Positions 32,628-45,059 of a stretch of DNA of 64,000 nucleotides are shown here, in pieces; positions within the stretch are counted from its first letter, which is position 1; each line of letters begins with the position of its first letter. Source of the stretch: Vesta saturnalis (lineage: Eukaryota > Arthropoda > Insecta > Coleoptera > Lampyridae). A model generated the notes under the pieces. The model ran no database searches. It saw nothing but the letters and a program-made list of their open reading frames with translations, and was not told the origin of the DNA. The stretch covers positions 756,001 to 820,000 of the forward strand of contig JARFJB010000928.1 of the NCBI GenBank assembly GCA_036346205.1. Direction: 5' to 3'. A program made the translations under genes and the position numbers.

Positions 32628-33979
32628 TTATTGCACACATTGTTTGTTTCCGTTTGTCCATGATCTGGGCACGTAAATCTGTAACATTTGTTGCATTTCT
32701 TTGAATATTTGCCTGCCGCGCTTGTTTCCACTTACAGTATCTTCAGATGTCTTCTTCTGGATTCGCCTGCCACAGTATTCCATTGCCTTTATAATACCTT
32801 TCTGATACCTTCTGCGGTTACCTTCAATTTTTTCAGCTCGACGTTCGATGTTTGAGGCAACTAATTCTTTTCCTAGATGTTCGATGAATAATTTCCATTT
32901 TTTCCTCATGGACGTACCACCTTCCCAATTTGGTTTATTTGTGTACCAAGTAACTAAAGCATTGTAGGCAGCTACATCCACAAAGTTTAGGAACAAGGAA
33001 AACGGCCACCGCCGAGATGCTCTTCTACATATATATTCCCTCACCAGTTTGTCTAAGGCATCGATCCCACTTTTAGATTTAATGTAATATGTAATTATCT
33101 CCGGATTAAACTTTGCTTCTTCTCCTAGTACACTATGTTCAGCATGCATACTGGAAAGTAATACGACGTACTTGGTTTTGGAATATATGATATAAGTGTG
33201 AGAGTGGTGGTAAAAGGAAAGCTAAGGAGTAAACACTTCGGTCAGATAAACTGACGAGGATTTGGGAAGATCCTTTTTTTTCGCATTGTCCCAGCTATCG
33301 TCAATTTATTTTTTAACAGTCCTTCAGACAGTGAAATTCCTGTAAAAAATTATCTGTAGTTATATTTCTACCAGAGTTCTTCCAAAATTCGGTGAGCTGC
33401 TTCACAACTCGATGCCCTTGATTTACTTCAGCTACGCCGCCAACTTTACCCAAGTAGATGTCGAAATTGCAACAGTAAAAGTTCTCGGCGTCGCATAGAG
33501 CCCATATTTTTATACCGTTCTTCTCAAGTTTACTGGAAATATGCACTTTAAAACGACGTCTGCCGCAAAACGTAACTAATTGTTCGTCAATTGTTCCAAA
33601 AGAAGAAGCTTCATAAGATTTCCTACAATTGGACCCAAAAATATCGGCAACTGTTCTAAGCGGAGCTAACTTATCTTCTAGTTTTCTCTGAAGCCTTGTA
33701 GTCATCAAAACTCACGAATCTTAGAATTTCTTTGAATCTGTCACCACTCATCGCTGCGGAATATATAGGTCTGCAAAATGCATCATGTTTATTCCACAAA
33801 GAATATTTGTCCTCTCTTGCTTCCCTAAATCTTCCTGCCAATAAGAGAATTGCAATAAAAGCTCTTATTTCGTCTGGATCAACGTCCCGCCAACATTTAC
33901 TGGCGCGGGCATTCTGGTGAACAGGCTCACTGGCTTTTTGATTAGTATATTGTACTATTATATAGATAATGTCATTCAT
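32628..33979 (-). pseudogene. Second piggyBac transposase, different family, frameshifted
   Basis: On the minus strand from 33979: DPDEIRAFIAILLLAGRFRE, YSLWNKHDAFCRPIYSAAMS, RFKEILRFVSFDDY, then after a shift TIDEQLVTFCGRRRFKVHIS (first catalytic Asp), IKIWALCDAENFY, GRNITTDNFL (second), and after more breaks KTKYVVLLSSMHAEHS, ITYYIKSKSGIDALDKLVRE (third) and RRASRRWPFSLFLNFVDVAA. The last part to 32628 is basic and only weakly Cys-rich. Three main open segments overlap in different frames, so the gene is dead. Protein similarity to the element at 6.3-9.0 kb is limited to family motifs. The 5' terminus beyond 34.0 kb was not found. Confidence 0.88.
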
Positions 33980-34408
33980 TACTAATAAACAAAGAAAATG
34001 CCTCCGATGTGCGACTTATATTCGTGCTGCTTGCAGTTAGACATTAAATGCATATATAAACATCAAAGCGATATTTGAAATTACCATTTTATAATGCTAA
34101 GATTAATAAAAATCGAGTGTTAGTGCTTTGCATTGTGTGTAAGTACATTGAAGAAGTCAATTACACTTGTAACAGAAAGTTTAATTTAAACATATGCGCG
34201 TTTATGATTTTTAAAATGTTAGGTGAATATAAGTAAGAAATAAAACTATATACGATTTGTACATTTCATGCAAACGAAAATATGAATTAACTAAACATAG
34301 TTCTTGGAGTGATCAACGCCACCTCATACCTCGTCGTATATGTGTGGTATAAAAAGATGTTCTCTCTTGTCTCTATGTCGTGTTATGTTGCGTTATTAAT
34401 GTACTCCT
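33980..34408. other. Unassigned DNA upstream of second piggyBac relic
   Basis: This should hold the element's 5' end, but no CCC...TTAA terminus matching 32390 is visible. Confidence 0.35.
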
Positions 34409-34480
34409 TGCGTGTGTGAGTGTGCTTGCGTGTGTGCGCCTGTGAGTGCTTACGAGCGTGCGTCCTTGCATGCGCTTGTG
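34409..34480. repeat. Degenerate GTGTGCG microsatellite
   Basis: Alternating purine-pyrimidine repeats such as GTGTGAGTGTGCTTGCGTGTGTGCG. Same motif class as the tracts at 3.2, 41.3 and 58.6-60.4 kb. Confidence 0.88.
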
Positions 34481-35932
34481 AATAGGTTAATCCTCTGTTG
34501 GTGCTAATCTTGTTTTACTTCTGTCTATATATTGTTTTATGTACTCATGAATTTTTTCCTTTTTAAGCTTTAGTCTATTTGAAAATTCATTGTGTTGACA
34601 AATAAAAGACAATTTAATATTTTTCATAGGTACTTCTGATCCTACGTATGCATATCCACCCAAGTTCTAATAATGCCTATCATTCGTAATAACAAGAGCT
34701 TGATATATCAAATTTATCAAGCGGATCAGATACATAACGTTCAACTCGATGGAATCGTTACTCCATGACGAACTTGAAAACCAAGCAAGGATAACAATAG
34801 TGAGAAGAAAACAGCATATAGGAGTAACTTAATTATTAAACTAAAAACGGCTGAAAAACAAAGGCTTGGTATAAAAAGTAGTGGTTGAAGGAAAAAAGCA
34901 AATGATAGCCTTTCATAGACTGTTAATTATTGGTGTTTGTTAAGTGGATGGTGACGAACTTAAAGAACCTATTGCAGAGTTATATAGTAAAGGAATGAAA
35001 AATAACCTCATTTTTTATTTGATCATATAGCATTGGTATCATATGTTCGTTGCCTAAAGATTGTTTGTTTGATTGTTTTCCATAAAAAAATAGCGTTATT
35101 CATATACCAAAACATGTGAGTATTTTTTGTATTTTTGTTTCAATATGTTTATATGGTACGCTGTACATTACATTAACTTCCTGACTCAAGGATCCCCCAA
35201 CTATTGTGTGAGGAATGATAGTTATACCTATTTTCATACTTACTCGTGTAACTTTAACCTCTATAACTTAGTTGTTAAAACTATTCTAATTTGTATTCAT
35301 CGGGCGTTGTTTAGTTGGATTCCATATCCATGACTAAGTATTAGTATCGTCCAATGCGTTGTATTTTCGGACCATCAATTCTTTTTTACTCGTTTGTTAC
35401 CATCCTTTATTACATCAGTTCTACCTTGTTTAAATTCTTATCCCATTAGTATTATTTTCTAAACCTTTCTAGAACAGTATTGCTAAACTCTTCTTATTTA
35501 GAATGTTTTGGCTTTATGTTTCCTGATTTCACTCTCTCTTTACCATATTGCAGTTTAGTAACATTTTTCCCTTGGCTTCCAATTAGTCTAACTTTTAATA
35601 TCATGCTAGTTAGTTAACACCTTCTATCCCATTATCCTCTTTTCTTTAACTTACTTAAGCCACTACAAGAAGTAAGTTAATTAGCGACTACTACCTCGTC
35701 ATTTTTTAACATAATCTAAACATGTTTTGTAACTTTGTAAAGTAGACCTTTTGCTGCATTTGAATTAGTTAATGAAAAGGTGAAGATCGGCTAGTTACTA
35801 TAATTTGCTACATCTTTGCTCAAGTTTTGTAGATAGGGCGTGGTTCGTTTCTATAATTAGCTACCATTCTCTACACTGGCCAACAAACAAAATGCTATCA
35901 CACGTATATTGTAATCTGTGTTTGAACGCCCC
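34481..35932. other. Unassigned AT-rich DNA
   Basis: No gene recognised. Confidence 0.45.

Positions 35933-35967
<35 letters not shown>
35933..35967. repeat. (TA)n microsatellite
   Basis: About 34 bases of TA. Confidence 0.96.
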
Positions 35968-35968
<1 letters not shown>

Positions 35969-38123
35969 GTATTTTTTTCGTTTCTTTTTCTATTTACTCA
36001 ATTCTAGCTTTCACACTAACGAAATTTGTTGTTTTTGTGACTTCATAAAGTTAAAATTAAATTGACATACTTTTGTTATTAAAAAAAGCTTTATATTGTA
36101 TTTCGGATTAGAATTTGTCGTATTTAGTTTAAAGTGAATTACTTTGTTCCAATTAATTTAAATTAGGATCGTAAATATCATATAAATTTTCCCAAGGTTT
36201 AAAATTAAAAAAACGTCATTTGTTATTGAGATATAAAATTCTAATTGTGATGTATTAAGTTTCTGATAACGACTACAGGAATGGAGCCAAGATTATTTTG
36301 CAGTACAACTTACCGATTTATTTTCAATCAAGAATTATCGTTATAGGAGAAGGCAATATTTAGCTGAACTACAATATCAACTCAGTAAACTTTAGGTGCA
36401 TATTTAATAAGCGTTGGTTTTTAGAAAAGCTTCCTATGCAGTTTCTATGTGAAAGCAAATACATGACGTACTTTCTCACGATCATTTACGGAAAGGGCAT
36501 ATCGTTTCTACCGCGCTCATAATTTGAATGTAATGAGCCGTATGGTTGGTTGTCGTTTTTAAAATTGAATATGGCGTAACTGAAGAATTTTTGAATGTAT
36601 GTTCTCGGTCTGGATTACGATGTGATTGAAGGTGGACGTTGTTAGGAAGAGCGCGAGGCGCGTGTTGTAGAAAATTGAGGGTAGCACAATTTACCAACGG
36701 CGTACCCGATCTGAAGAACCTTTTCCTGTGGCAGCGTCCTCTTCGCCATGTGGCGGATTTTTAGTGAACTGTTCACCAGGTTTGGGAGTTTTATGTGATG
36801 TTATCGTGATCTTGGACCCCGGTTATCGTTTCGAGATTAGGATTCTTTTGTTTAAGTGTTTCTTAATCTGTAGAGTATTAGATCTCTTCGGCGGATTTGA
36901 ATAATTTCGTGGTAATGTGCTATGTACCCTAACTATTGTGACCGTCCATCTATAAATTTTGTATAACTATAAATGGGAAGTTGCCGTATGTGAGAGATTG
37001 CCTGAAGAGCGTTATCGTAGAAATTCAAGGAACCAGTTTCGATCACACCGAACCTGGGGCGCAGTGAATGATCTATTTGATTGTAATCCAGAAGATGGAG
37101 TTTAATGTAACGTGATGCTAGTAAAAGGTAAACTTTTACATCTTCTCATGCTGTTGTGCTATAAATAAAGTGTGTTTTTTTGAGTATATATAGAGGATGC
37201 AGACGCTTGCATGGTGTAATCTATCGTATAAAGGCCCTTCAGGCAATTTTAGAAACATACGTATCCATTCTCACAATTTATTGTTTATATCCTGATTTTT
37301 TTAATTTATGTAAATTACGTGTATTGAAAGTTTATATTACCGATATTTTGTATTATTTCCGTTGTATTTAATGAAGGGTATTTGTTTATAACATATGGTA
37401 ACTCACCTTAAACGGCCTTGCAAGCGCTGCCCGAATTTGATTATTATTTTTCTTGTTTCGAAATTCTGAATTCAATGTGTTTTTGTAACTGTATCAAAAT
37501 TTAAGATGTAAATGTCATAATATATGACCATTGTTAATGTTCATAACTGTTTTATTGATAGATTTTAATCTGCTGTGATTCATCCTCTGTGTTACAATTT
37601 TGTTGAGGTAAAGTAATAAGTTGAAAAGAGTTTGTTTGATGTAACTTGAGTAAAACATTTTTCTTTACAGCGACAACGACCATTTATCGTTTATTTAGGT
37701 TTTTGTGTAAATGTTTATGAGAGTTATTGAAGTTTTTTTTGTAAGTAATTAATTAAAGGTAAATTTTGGAGATATATGAGGTTCATTATGGTTTGACGTA
37801 ATGCACCTAGATAACATAGTTTGAGTTTAATGACCGACCAGCTGATCAACTGTCGTCATATGGTCCGGTGTAAAGGTAGCTGATTGTTTATTGTTGTGTA
37901 TTATTTTTCTAATTTAAGAATTATAACCCCGGTTATTAAATTTGAGGATTTTATAAATTATCGATCGTGTCGATTTAGCTTTGTGTGACGTATTTTTCGT
38001 TTTGAATGAAAGAATTAATTACCGTTTTGGTCAGTTACTTTTTTGGTATTTGAGCCAATAGTTTTATCGCTAAATTTATAGAAATATTTAGCAAGTTTTA
38101 GTTTTATTACTGCGTTTGCGGCT

Positions 38124-38124
<1 letters not shown>
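35968..38124. other. Unassigned DNA with a GC-richer patch
   Basis: Between about 36590 and 36900 base composition is less AT-rich and the minus strand stays open for stretches (for example PGEQFTKNPPHGEEDAATGK), as would an old coding remnant, but I do not recognise a family. The rest is AT-rich. Confidence 0.35.

Positions 38125-38216
<92 letters not shown>
38125..38216. repeat. (TA)n microsatellite
   Basis: About 90 bases of TA. Confidence 0.98.
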
Positions 38217-38219
<3 letters not shown>

Positions 38220-39235
38220 GGTTTTCCACGGTAGGCGTTCGTTAGAAGTTTATGTGGTTAGAAACAATTTAGAAATCTGAATTTTTGGACTTAAAGGTTA
38301 TTTAAGATTCTCTTTCATTCTAAAATATTTTCAAGGTCATGTTACTTCCGGTTATACCGGGAGTCGCCACTAACTTCCTTATTTTAAATGGAACACCCTG
38401 TATATTATTTTATTTTTGGATTCTTGACAAAATTTTAGGATAAGTCTTATAAGAGTTTCCTATACCTTTGTTCAACTGTTTCTTAGATATCTTGATTTTT
38501 TCAAAAATTTTGAAAGATGTAACCCTATTTTCAACACTGCTTGTCTTACTTATTTTTGACTGATGGAAAGTGCTTCTGGAGTAGACAGAAGCATAAGAAC
38601 TATACTTTTAAAATACTCATTGACAATTGACTTATTGCATACATGGTGTTCAAAATTTGATGAACTATTAAACAATTTTCAAAGTTGAAAAACTTTGTTA
38701 ATTCAAATGTGACACCCTGTATATTATTGGATGAATAGATGCAGCATTTAGTTATGCATCGTTTGGCTATAACATTAGCTTAACCTATTATCGACAATTT
38801 TCTTGTTAATTAGTATTTTCTACTTTAATGTGATTTTTGACAGAAACTGAAATGTTTTTCAAAAATAAAATGAACCTAATTCAAACTACACAAATTCTAT
38901 TTTATAAAAATAACCAAAATAGCGGTCAAGGAGAGGTCTCAAATATCTTGAGACAAATTTCCCTTCTGTAAACGTTACGCGTGGTTTTGTGGGTTATGAT
39001 TGTGACCTTAGGTCGGTCATTAGTGCATCGTAGGTGGATCAAACAGTAGTAAACTCTGACATATAAAACCCTTAATGGTTTTCTTAACTACCACTTAGCG
39101 TATAAATACTGATTAATGACAATTATGCATGTTTAATAGTTAAATAAATAAGAAATAATCAATCAGGTTAGCTCATGTGGAAAATTTCAACTCTTTACTA
39201 TTCTTGAATAAATTGATACGTGGAGCCAATCTCTA
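38217..39235. other. Unassigned DNA with two ACACCCTGTATATTATT phrases
   Basis: ACACCCTGTATATTATT occurs at about 38392 and 38708 in the same orientation. ACCCTGTATA resembles the outer end of mariner-like elements, so both may be relic termini. No ORF is present. Confidence 0.4.
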
Positions 39236-39960
39236 GTGTACTTATGTTCTTAAGTTTTCAGACACTATTACTCTGTTGGGTATGACTGTATCTTCAAATC
39301 TCTCATGGGTTGACCATCTTCTGTCAGCGACCAAAACAGCTGCTCGTAAAATAGGCTTTTTGTACAGATCTAAGCAGTACTTTACCTCTCGACAACTCCT
39401 TCTGCTGTATAAGGCCCAAATTCGGCCTCATCTGGAATATAATTCTCACCTTTGGGTTAGTGCTCCCTAATACGCTCTCGATATCGTTGATCGTATTAAA
39501 AAGAGAGCGATTAGGCTTATAAAGGACCCGTCCTTAACTTCTCACATACAGTCCCTTGAGCATAGAAGGATGGTTTCAGTTCTTTCTTTGTATTATCGTT
39601 ATTACAACGGCTATTGTGCTGCTGAATTATATTCTTTGATGACATCTCGGGCTATCTTTGCGAGAAACACTCGGTTCGCTCATTCACATCATCAGTATGC
39701 AGTACAAATCTCCACTTGTCGTACCAAACGGGCGCAATCCACATTTTTCTACACGGCTTCTAAACTCTGGAATGATCTCCCTAGTTCCTGTTTTCCTCTC
39801 ACTTATGATATGAGAAAATTTAAGGTAGCTGTTCATAGGCATCTATTGGCAATTCCTTATTCCTCTATCTATCCTCCTAAGTGTTCCTGAGTGCTTTAGC
39901 ACGATAGACTTAATTTAGTCTGTTCAGGTCCACAATCATTAAAAAAAAACATTTTTTTTT
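39236..39960 (+). pseudogene. 5'-truncated LINE 3' end (same family as 12.7-15.5 kb)
   Basis: The frame reads VLKFSDTITLLGMTVSSNLS, WVDHLLSATKTAARKIGFLY, RSKQYFTSRQLLLLYKAQIR, HLEYNSHLWVSAP, a stop in place of one codon, then DRIKKRAIRLIKDPSLTSHI and HRRMVSVLSLYYRYYNGYC. After that the frame stays open to the TGA at 39888-39890 (SKLWNDLPSSCFP, PPKCS at the end). These are the post-RT blocks of jockey-like LINEs. The stop is followed at once by the GTGCTTTAGCAC hairpin and an A-rich tail at 39940-39960. Only one or two defects are visible, so this copy is younger than the one at 12.7-15.5 kb. Confidence 0.9.
39891..39902 (+). other. LINE 3' hairpin, second copy
   Basis: GTGCTTTAGCAC directly after the stop codon, identical to the complement of 12675-12686. 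Confidence 0.6.
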
Positions 39961-41240
39961 CAAGAACCTCACTTATATACATATTTGATAGAATATCAAA
40001 TGTCCATAGACTTTTCGATCTTATACCTGAACATTGATTTGTGAATTGTATAAAATCAATACAGCTTTAAAATAATAGTAATAACGTTTACTCGGAGTTA
40101 TGTTTTACTCACACGGCGCTTAGGGCACGAAGTTGCGTTGGTAAAAATCAATTGGTAAAAAGCCAAACATATGTCATCAGGAGTTATTATTTTAACCCTA
40201 TAAAGTTTGTGTAATAAAAATTTAACATTATAAATAATAGTACTTATTCACTACTAATTGTATAAATTTAAATTATATCTAATGGTCTACAAAAAATTTG
40301 ACATGTTCTATTCAAAAGTTTAACAATAGCTTGCTACTCCATTCCATTGTTCAAATTAATCTTTTTTGAAAGCCAATGTTCCTTTTCTGCCACACATCTA
40401 AATATTGAAAAATGCTAAACACATTTTATTGTTAAGGTTTAGTGAATAGCATAACTACATAATCAGATTTACAGGTACTACAATTAATAGTAATAATACA
40501 GGTTTTAATACGGCAATTCGCAATACGTTGTATTACGGATAGTTATAAATAAAAGGTATAAATATACCAAAATTTACAAATTCATTGCGTTTCATTCATA
40601 CACGAATTTGCTTTTACTGCCAGTAATTTGCGAAATAAAACTTTTAACACAAATAACACTTAGGTACATGATCATGTAACTGCTTTTGTTGGTATATTAC
40701 ATTCGGTAATACATATTTGAACAATTTAAATTTAGACCACCTAACCTTTAATATCAGTAGGTGCGTTAAAGTGGTCTAATTATCAAAACCTGTAAGTAAT
40801 TATAAAAATCCCTCTTTGTTATGGAATTTTCATTGAAGTACCATTTACTTTATTGTTTCAAATATAATACGTAAGTATAGGCTACTGTAGATTATTTCAA
40901 TAGCACAAGGTTTTATACGTTATAATTTAAACTTCAACTTCTTATTCAATTTTCCATTAATGTTCCATCATAGCCTATTTGAAGTGGTTTCGCTAAAAGA
41001 TTTAGGTCGGAGCTGGTTTTTTTATCAGTATGCTTAGTTGCTGGTTACTTACTCTTATTATTATTGCTTATCATTACTTATTATTCCTGCGTACTGTTCA
41101 GAGGTCTGATTCCTCTTCAGTCCTTGGTCATATGTGTAAGTGTGCGTTGGATTGCTTTGTGTATTGTTTGTAGTGTGTGGTGTTATGTGGTGGCAAGAAT
41201 AATATTATGAATAAATATCATATTATATTATTTTCTTTGT
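39961..41240. other. Unassigned AT-rich DNA
   Basis: No gene recognised. Confidence 0.45.
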
Positions 41241-41275
41241 TTGAGTGTGGTGTGTGCGTGTGTGCGTATGAGTGC

Positions 41276-41306
<31 letters not shown>

Positions 41307-41370
41307 TGTGCGTGCGTGCGTGCGTGTGTGTCGGTCCGTCGGTCCGTCCGTCCGTCCGTCCGCCCGTCAT
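41241..41370. repeat. GTGTGCG then GGTCCGTC/CCGTCCGT microsatellite
   Basis: GTGTGC/GTGT repeats run to about 41330, then TCCG-type units to about 41367. The LINE on the minus strand ends where the TCCG units begin. Confidence 0.95.
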
Positions 41371-43080
41371 CTTTTGAGAGTAGTTTGCGTTTGGTATAAA
41401 CGTGTTGTCGGAATAGGATAGCTTGTGCCTTTTTACAGATACTCTCTATTGGTTGGCCCACTAGGAGAAGTTCTGTAATGCCGTGGAAATTTTACTAGAG
41501 GCATTCTTAGTAGATCGATTGACTGCCCAGAAGGCAGCGTCGTCAGCAAAGTGTGCCATGGATACTCAAAGTAGAACCCTGGGGTATGCCTGATAGTGGG
41601 GTGAAACTTTGAGAGTAGGCTGAACCTTCTCTGACTCGTACCGTTCTACCTGATACGACAGTAGGAGCTTCGTAAACTCGGGGGGAATAGCTAAGGCTTG
41701 GGTTTTGTGAATTAGATCCATGTGCAAGACTTTATCAGAAGCCCGCTTTATGTCTAGCAATACGGCGAGGTTGTAATGGCGGTGGTTGAAGGCTTGTGAT
41801 GTTTCCGTGAGGAGATTTAATAGTAGGTTCTGAAATGTTTGGTCGAAAGCTGAACTAGTTGTCGGGTAGGAAGTTATTAGATTCTAGGTAATCTCTCAGC
41901 CTTCGAGCTGGGATCTGCTCATTGAATTTTCCTATGAATCTGAGGAGAGAGATTGGTCTGCAGGATAAGGGGTTTGTCAAGACGGAGAAGCTGTTAGAGA
42001 TCATGATGTTCGAGACGGATTTTCACGCCGTCGGGAAATAGAAAATTGTGAGACGTTAAACGTCAGATCGCTGAGGGTGGTAGGTGTCTCAGTATAGGTC
42101 CGTTGAGTCCGTTTTGCGGATATTTTTCCTTTTGTGAAGTAATTGAGGATTTGGATGCGAATGATTGGGCAGTAAAACTGGTCATTTGGTCTAGGATTAT
42201 CTCGGGTAATTCGTGGTTTCGAAAATTTGCAAGGTCTTGCTCTAGACGATTTTTAAAAACGTCATGAAACCAGGACTCGTTTGATGAAGTAAAGAATGAT
42301 TGTAGGTGAAGGCAGAAGTGTTCAACATTATCTTGGTCGCTATAAATTACGTTTGAGTTTAGAGGTACTCGGGATTCATTTTTCTTCGGTGTATTTGCGT
42401 ATTTGTTGGTTCTACGTCAAATTAGGTCGATCAATTGATTTTATATTTGGTCTTGAGAACGTGGTTCCTAGGTCTCAGCAATTCATACTGTACTCGCCTC
42501 TTCCCTTTAATCAAGGCAACAATGCATCGTGGAAGTGGTTTACGGGAGATATCAGTTAATCTTTGGGGAATTTAGGCTTCGAAAACCGCTTTCTCGACAT
42601 CGTGGGGAGTGTAGATTTCATACGCCTGAAGATTATTGGAGATGTATACGATGAATACATTCCACTTGTCGTTTTGAAAACCTTTTCAGATGATGTAGTT
42701 GAAGGAGAAAGAAGAACAGGGCCAAGGGATGTTTTAACAAGAAGGGGAAGGTTGTCTGGGGTGACGGTTTCACCTAAGTGGCAATCGGTGTCCAGATGTA
42801 GGAATTAGTGACTCAGTACATATAAGGTGATCAATTATAAAAGCACCTGTATGACTAATAAAGGTTGGATTGGTGTTCCTTATACGAAACAATGATAAGC
42901 CAGCAAACTATTGTGGAGTTAAATTGGAAGAACGATTTGTATGTGGCAAAGTGATTGATTGTTGAGTTCAGTTTCCGTGATAGCGAGTGCTTGTATTTTA
43001 TTGCTAGCCAGTAGATTTTTAATGTAGGCGCATTTTCGACGGACGCCCCGTGCATTAATTGTGTCTACTATTAGATCCAT
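41371..43080 (-). pseudogene. LINE ORF2 (endonuclease and partial RT), third family, decayed
   Basis: An ATG at 43080 starts MDLIVDTINARGVRRKCAYI, then LLASNKIQALAITETELNNQ, the opening of an APE endonuclease with the catalytic-Glu motif TETEL. Later blocks are broken by frameshifts. RT begins with a LLDIKRASDKVLHMDLIHKT block near 41750 (F replaced by S in the usual RAFD), then SGIPQGSTLS, FADDAAFWAVNRSTKNASSK (FADD encoded at 41539-41550) and AQAILFRQHVYTKRKLLSKD. The frame then runs into the microsatellite at 41367. The 3' part of RT and the 3' untranslated region are absent, which is unusual because LINEs normally lose the 5' end. Confidence 0.82.
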
Positions 43081-43111
43081 TGTACTCAGCGTGACAGAAC
43101 AGGGTAAAGGA

Positions 43112-44010
43112 CTAGGAACTAGGAACCGATGGGCAGGGTGGAAATATCAACGAATTTAGGGTGATACGGCGTGTGAGGTATTCCATTGACGCATTATCGG
43201 TAGCTAACGCAATATCGGCTCTGCCATCAGGGAATAGTTGGATCACAGAGAGGGTAAGGGAGGCGATAAATTGAGGAATGGAGAGATTGTGTAGGTTTGT
43301 CATGTTCTGTATCGGATGTGGAAGGAGGGAGAGGTTTGGGAACGGCAGCCTCTGTCGGGATGGCGGGAATTGGACAACGGCTCGCGCAGGCAAAGTAGTA
43401 CGTTCCGCGAGCACGGGAAGAGGCATTGTGGCTTTCGTCACAGGTGGGACAGCGGAGGGTTCGGGAAGGACATTCCTCGGAAGTATGCCCGATTTGCGTG
43501 CAAGTAGTGCAGTACTTGAGGATTGGGTTGAGAATGTGGGATGGTTCACAAGGATAGTACCTACGTAAAAGTGACACTTTAGGTTAATGGATAGTTTAGG
43601 GTGATTCAGGAAGGACTGATAAGGAGTATGGGGGTAGGAGGTGTCTACTCCACGGATGATGCAGGAAAAGATAGCGGTTTATGGTTGGTAGGGGGAGTGG
43701 GCGTGCGGAGGCCGGACCTTTATCCAGGATTACCGAAGTGATGGTACATGTCGCTGGCAGGGTTTCGCTCGTTTCCAGGAGACACGTGCGGTTGTGTTTA
43801 TGTTTCACGTTTAACCACGGGAGTTGGAGAGGAGCGAAGGATTGGAACAGGGAATTATGTTTGTTGAAATGAGCAGGAATATTGTGGATGCAATACTGGG
43901 AGACACGACGGTAGGGAGCGGTGGCAAAAGGTTGGTTCCAGGGGGTTGAAGCGGTAGGGGAAGGTTTCGTAGCAGTAGTACAGGGTGAGGCATAGAGGAC
44001 ATTGAAGATG
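43112..44010 (-). pseudogene. LINE ORF1 (gag-like, CCHC zinc knuckle), frameshifted
   Basis: Upstream of ORF2 on the same strand. The minus strand reads KHKHNRTCLLETSETLPATC and SVILDKGPASARPLPL (43.6-43.8 kb), then SHILNPILKYCTTCTQIGHT followed by SEECPSRTLRCPTCDESHNA. CTTCTQIGHTSEEC fits a C-x2-C-x4-H-x4-C knuckle. CPTCDESH begins a second one whose last Cys is lost in a frame change. A further frame continues with SLTLSVIQLFPDGRADIALA to the stop at 43112, 32 bases before ORF2. Nucleic-acid-binding gag proteins of this kind package LINE RNA. The region is notably GC-richer than its surroundings. Confidence 0.78.
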
Positions 44011-45059
44011 TCCTCTCTAATTTGGAAGGGGATACAGCGGCTGTCGCAAAAGATAGGAAGGGTGGTGGTGTCGTACGCCTCGGGGTACGGAAAGTGCTAG
44101 GGGAACCGTAGCCCAGAGGCCAGGCTTGCCACGTTTTACCATGGCTGCTAGTACAGGAACGTGCAGTAAAACTCTTTATTAAATTACTTAATAACTATGT
44201 TGTCTTCTTTTTCCTACAAATTTTTAAACCACTGGCACTTAATATCAGTTCTTAACATGGCACTCCCACTGCTACTCCTAGTTCTAGTCACTCTTATACA
44301 CCTACACCTGCTTCCACTGAAATACAAATTTCTATACCCACATACCCACACTAACGTCTACTCATGCCTTCAATCCTATTTTTACCCTTAGACCTATACC
44401 TACTCCTACATCTATCCCAAAACAACTCCCGTTACAAAAACAATGCGACAGTTCCTATTATACCACTTTTTGAAGTAGTGGTCTTAAAAGTAACAGTAGA
44501 ACGAAATGGACACACTTTGAAACTTTAGAAAATGAATACGCTGAAGAAAGAGACGTTTTAAACAGCTGATTTAGATACAGAAATCCTCATCTTATGTGCT
44601 AAATCAAAACAAAAATTGAACTAGATACTAATAACGCCAACACTATAATGCAAAATAAAAAATATACAGAAAATACAGAAAACCAAAAACTGCAGGGTCC
44701 AAATAGTAAAGGTGACAAATTTTCAATTTATAGGACATTAGACGGAATACCAGAAACCATTTATCAGGAATTTGCGTAAGTGGACTATATCCAAAAGCAA
44801 ATAAATCATTACTTCATTCAGCTATTAGCAAAAAAGATAATTCATTCAAACCTACTGAAACCAGATATAACGGAAACTATAAACAGAAATAGAAACACTT
44901 ATGCATAGAGTTAGTGCATACAAATAAGGAAACCACTGATAAAAAAGACGAATTTATCATTCGAAAAAGGTTGATGGGAACATTGAAATAAAGACAGCAA
45001 TGGATTAAAAACAAACACAATTTGTGTGATTTAGGAATTCGTTCCATCATTTAATAAAA
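44011..45059. other. Probable LINE 5' untranslated end, then unassigned DNA
   Basis: 44011-44160 stays GC-rich like ORF1 and probably holds the LINE 5' end. Beyond it is AT-rich with C-rich runs and no recognised gene. Confidence 0.4.

Noticed and set aside
34484..34501. TTAATCCTCTGTTGGTG as the missing second end of the 32.4-34 kb piggyBac
   Set aside because: It resembles TTAACCCTCCGATGGCG but has the same orientation. A partner terminus must be inverted, and four of 13 bases differ.
35933..35967. TA tracts (here and at 18.3, 38.1 and 62.6 kb) as origins or promoters
   Set aside because: Plain TA microsatellites are common in AT-rich arthropod DNA and no gene lies beside them.
36480..36900. 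GC-richer minus-strand stretch as a LINE gag remnant
   Set aside because: Short open stretches exist but no knuckle or conserved block was found, so it stays unassigned.
43278..43568. 96-codon plus-strand open frame
   Set aside because: It is the antisense of the zinc-knuckle ORF1 of the LINE on the minus strand.
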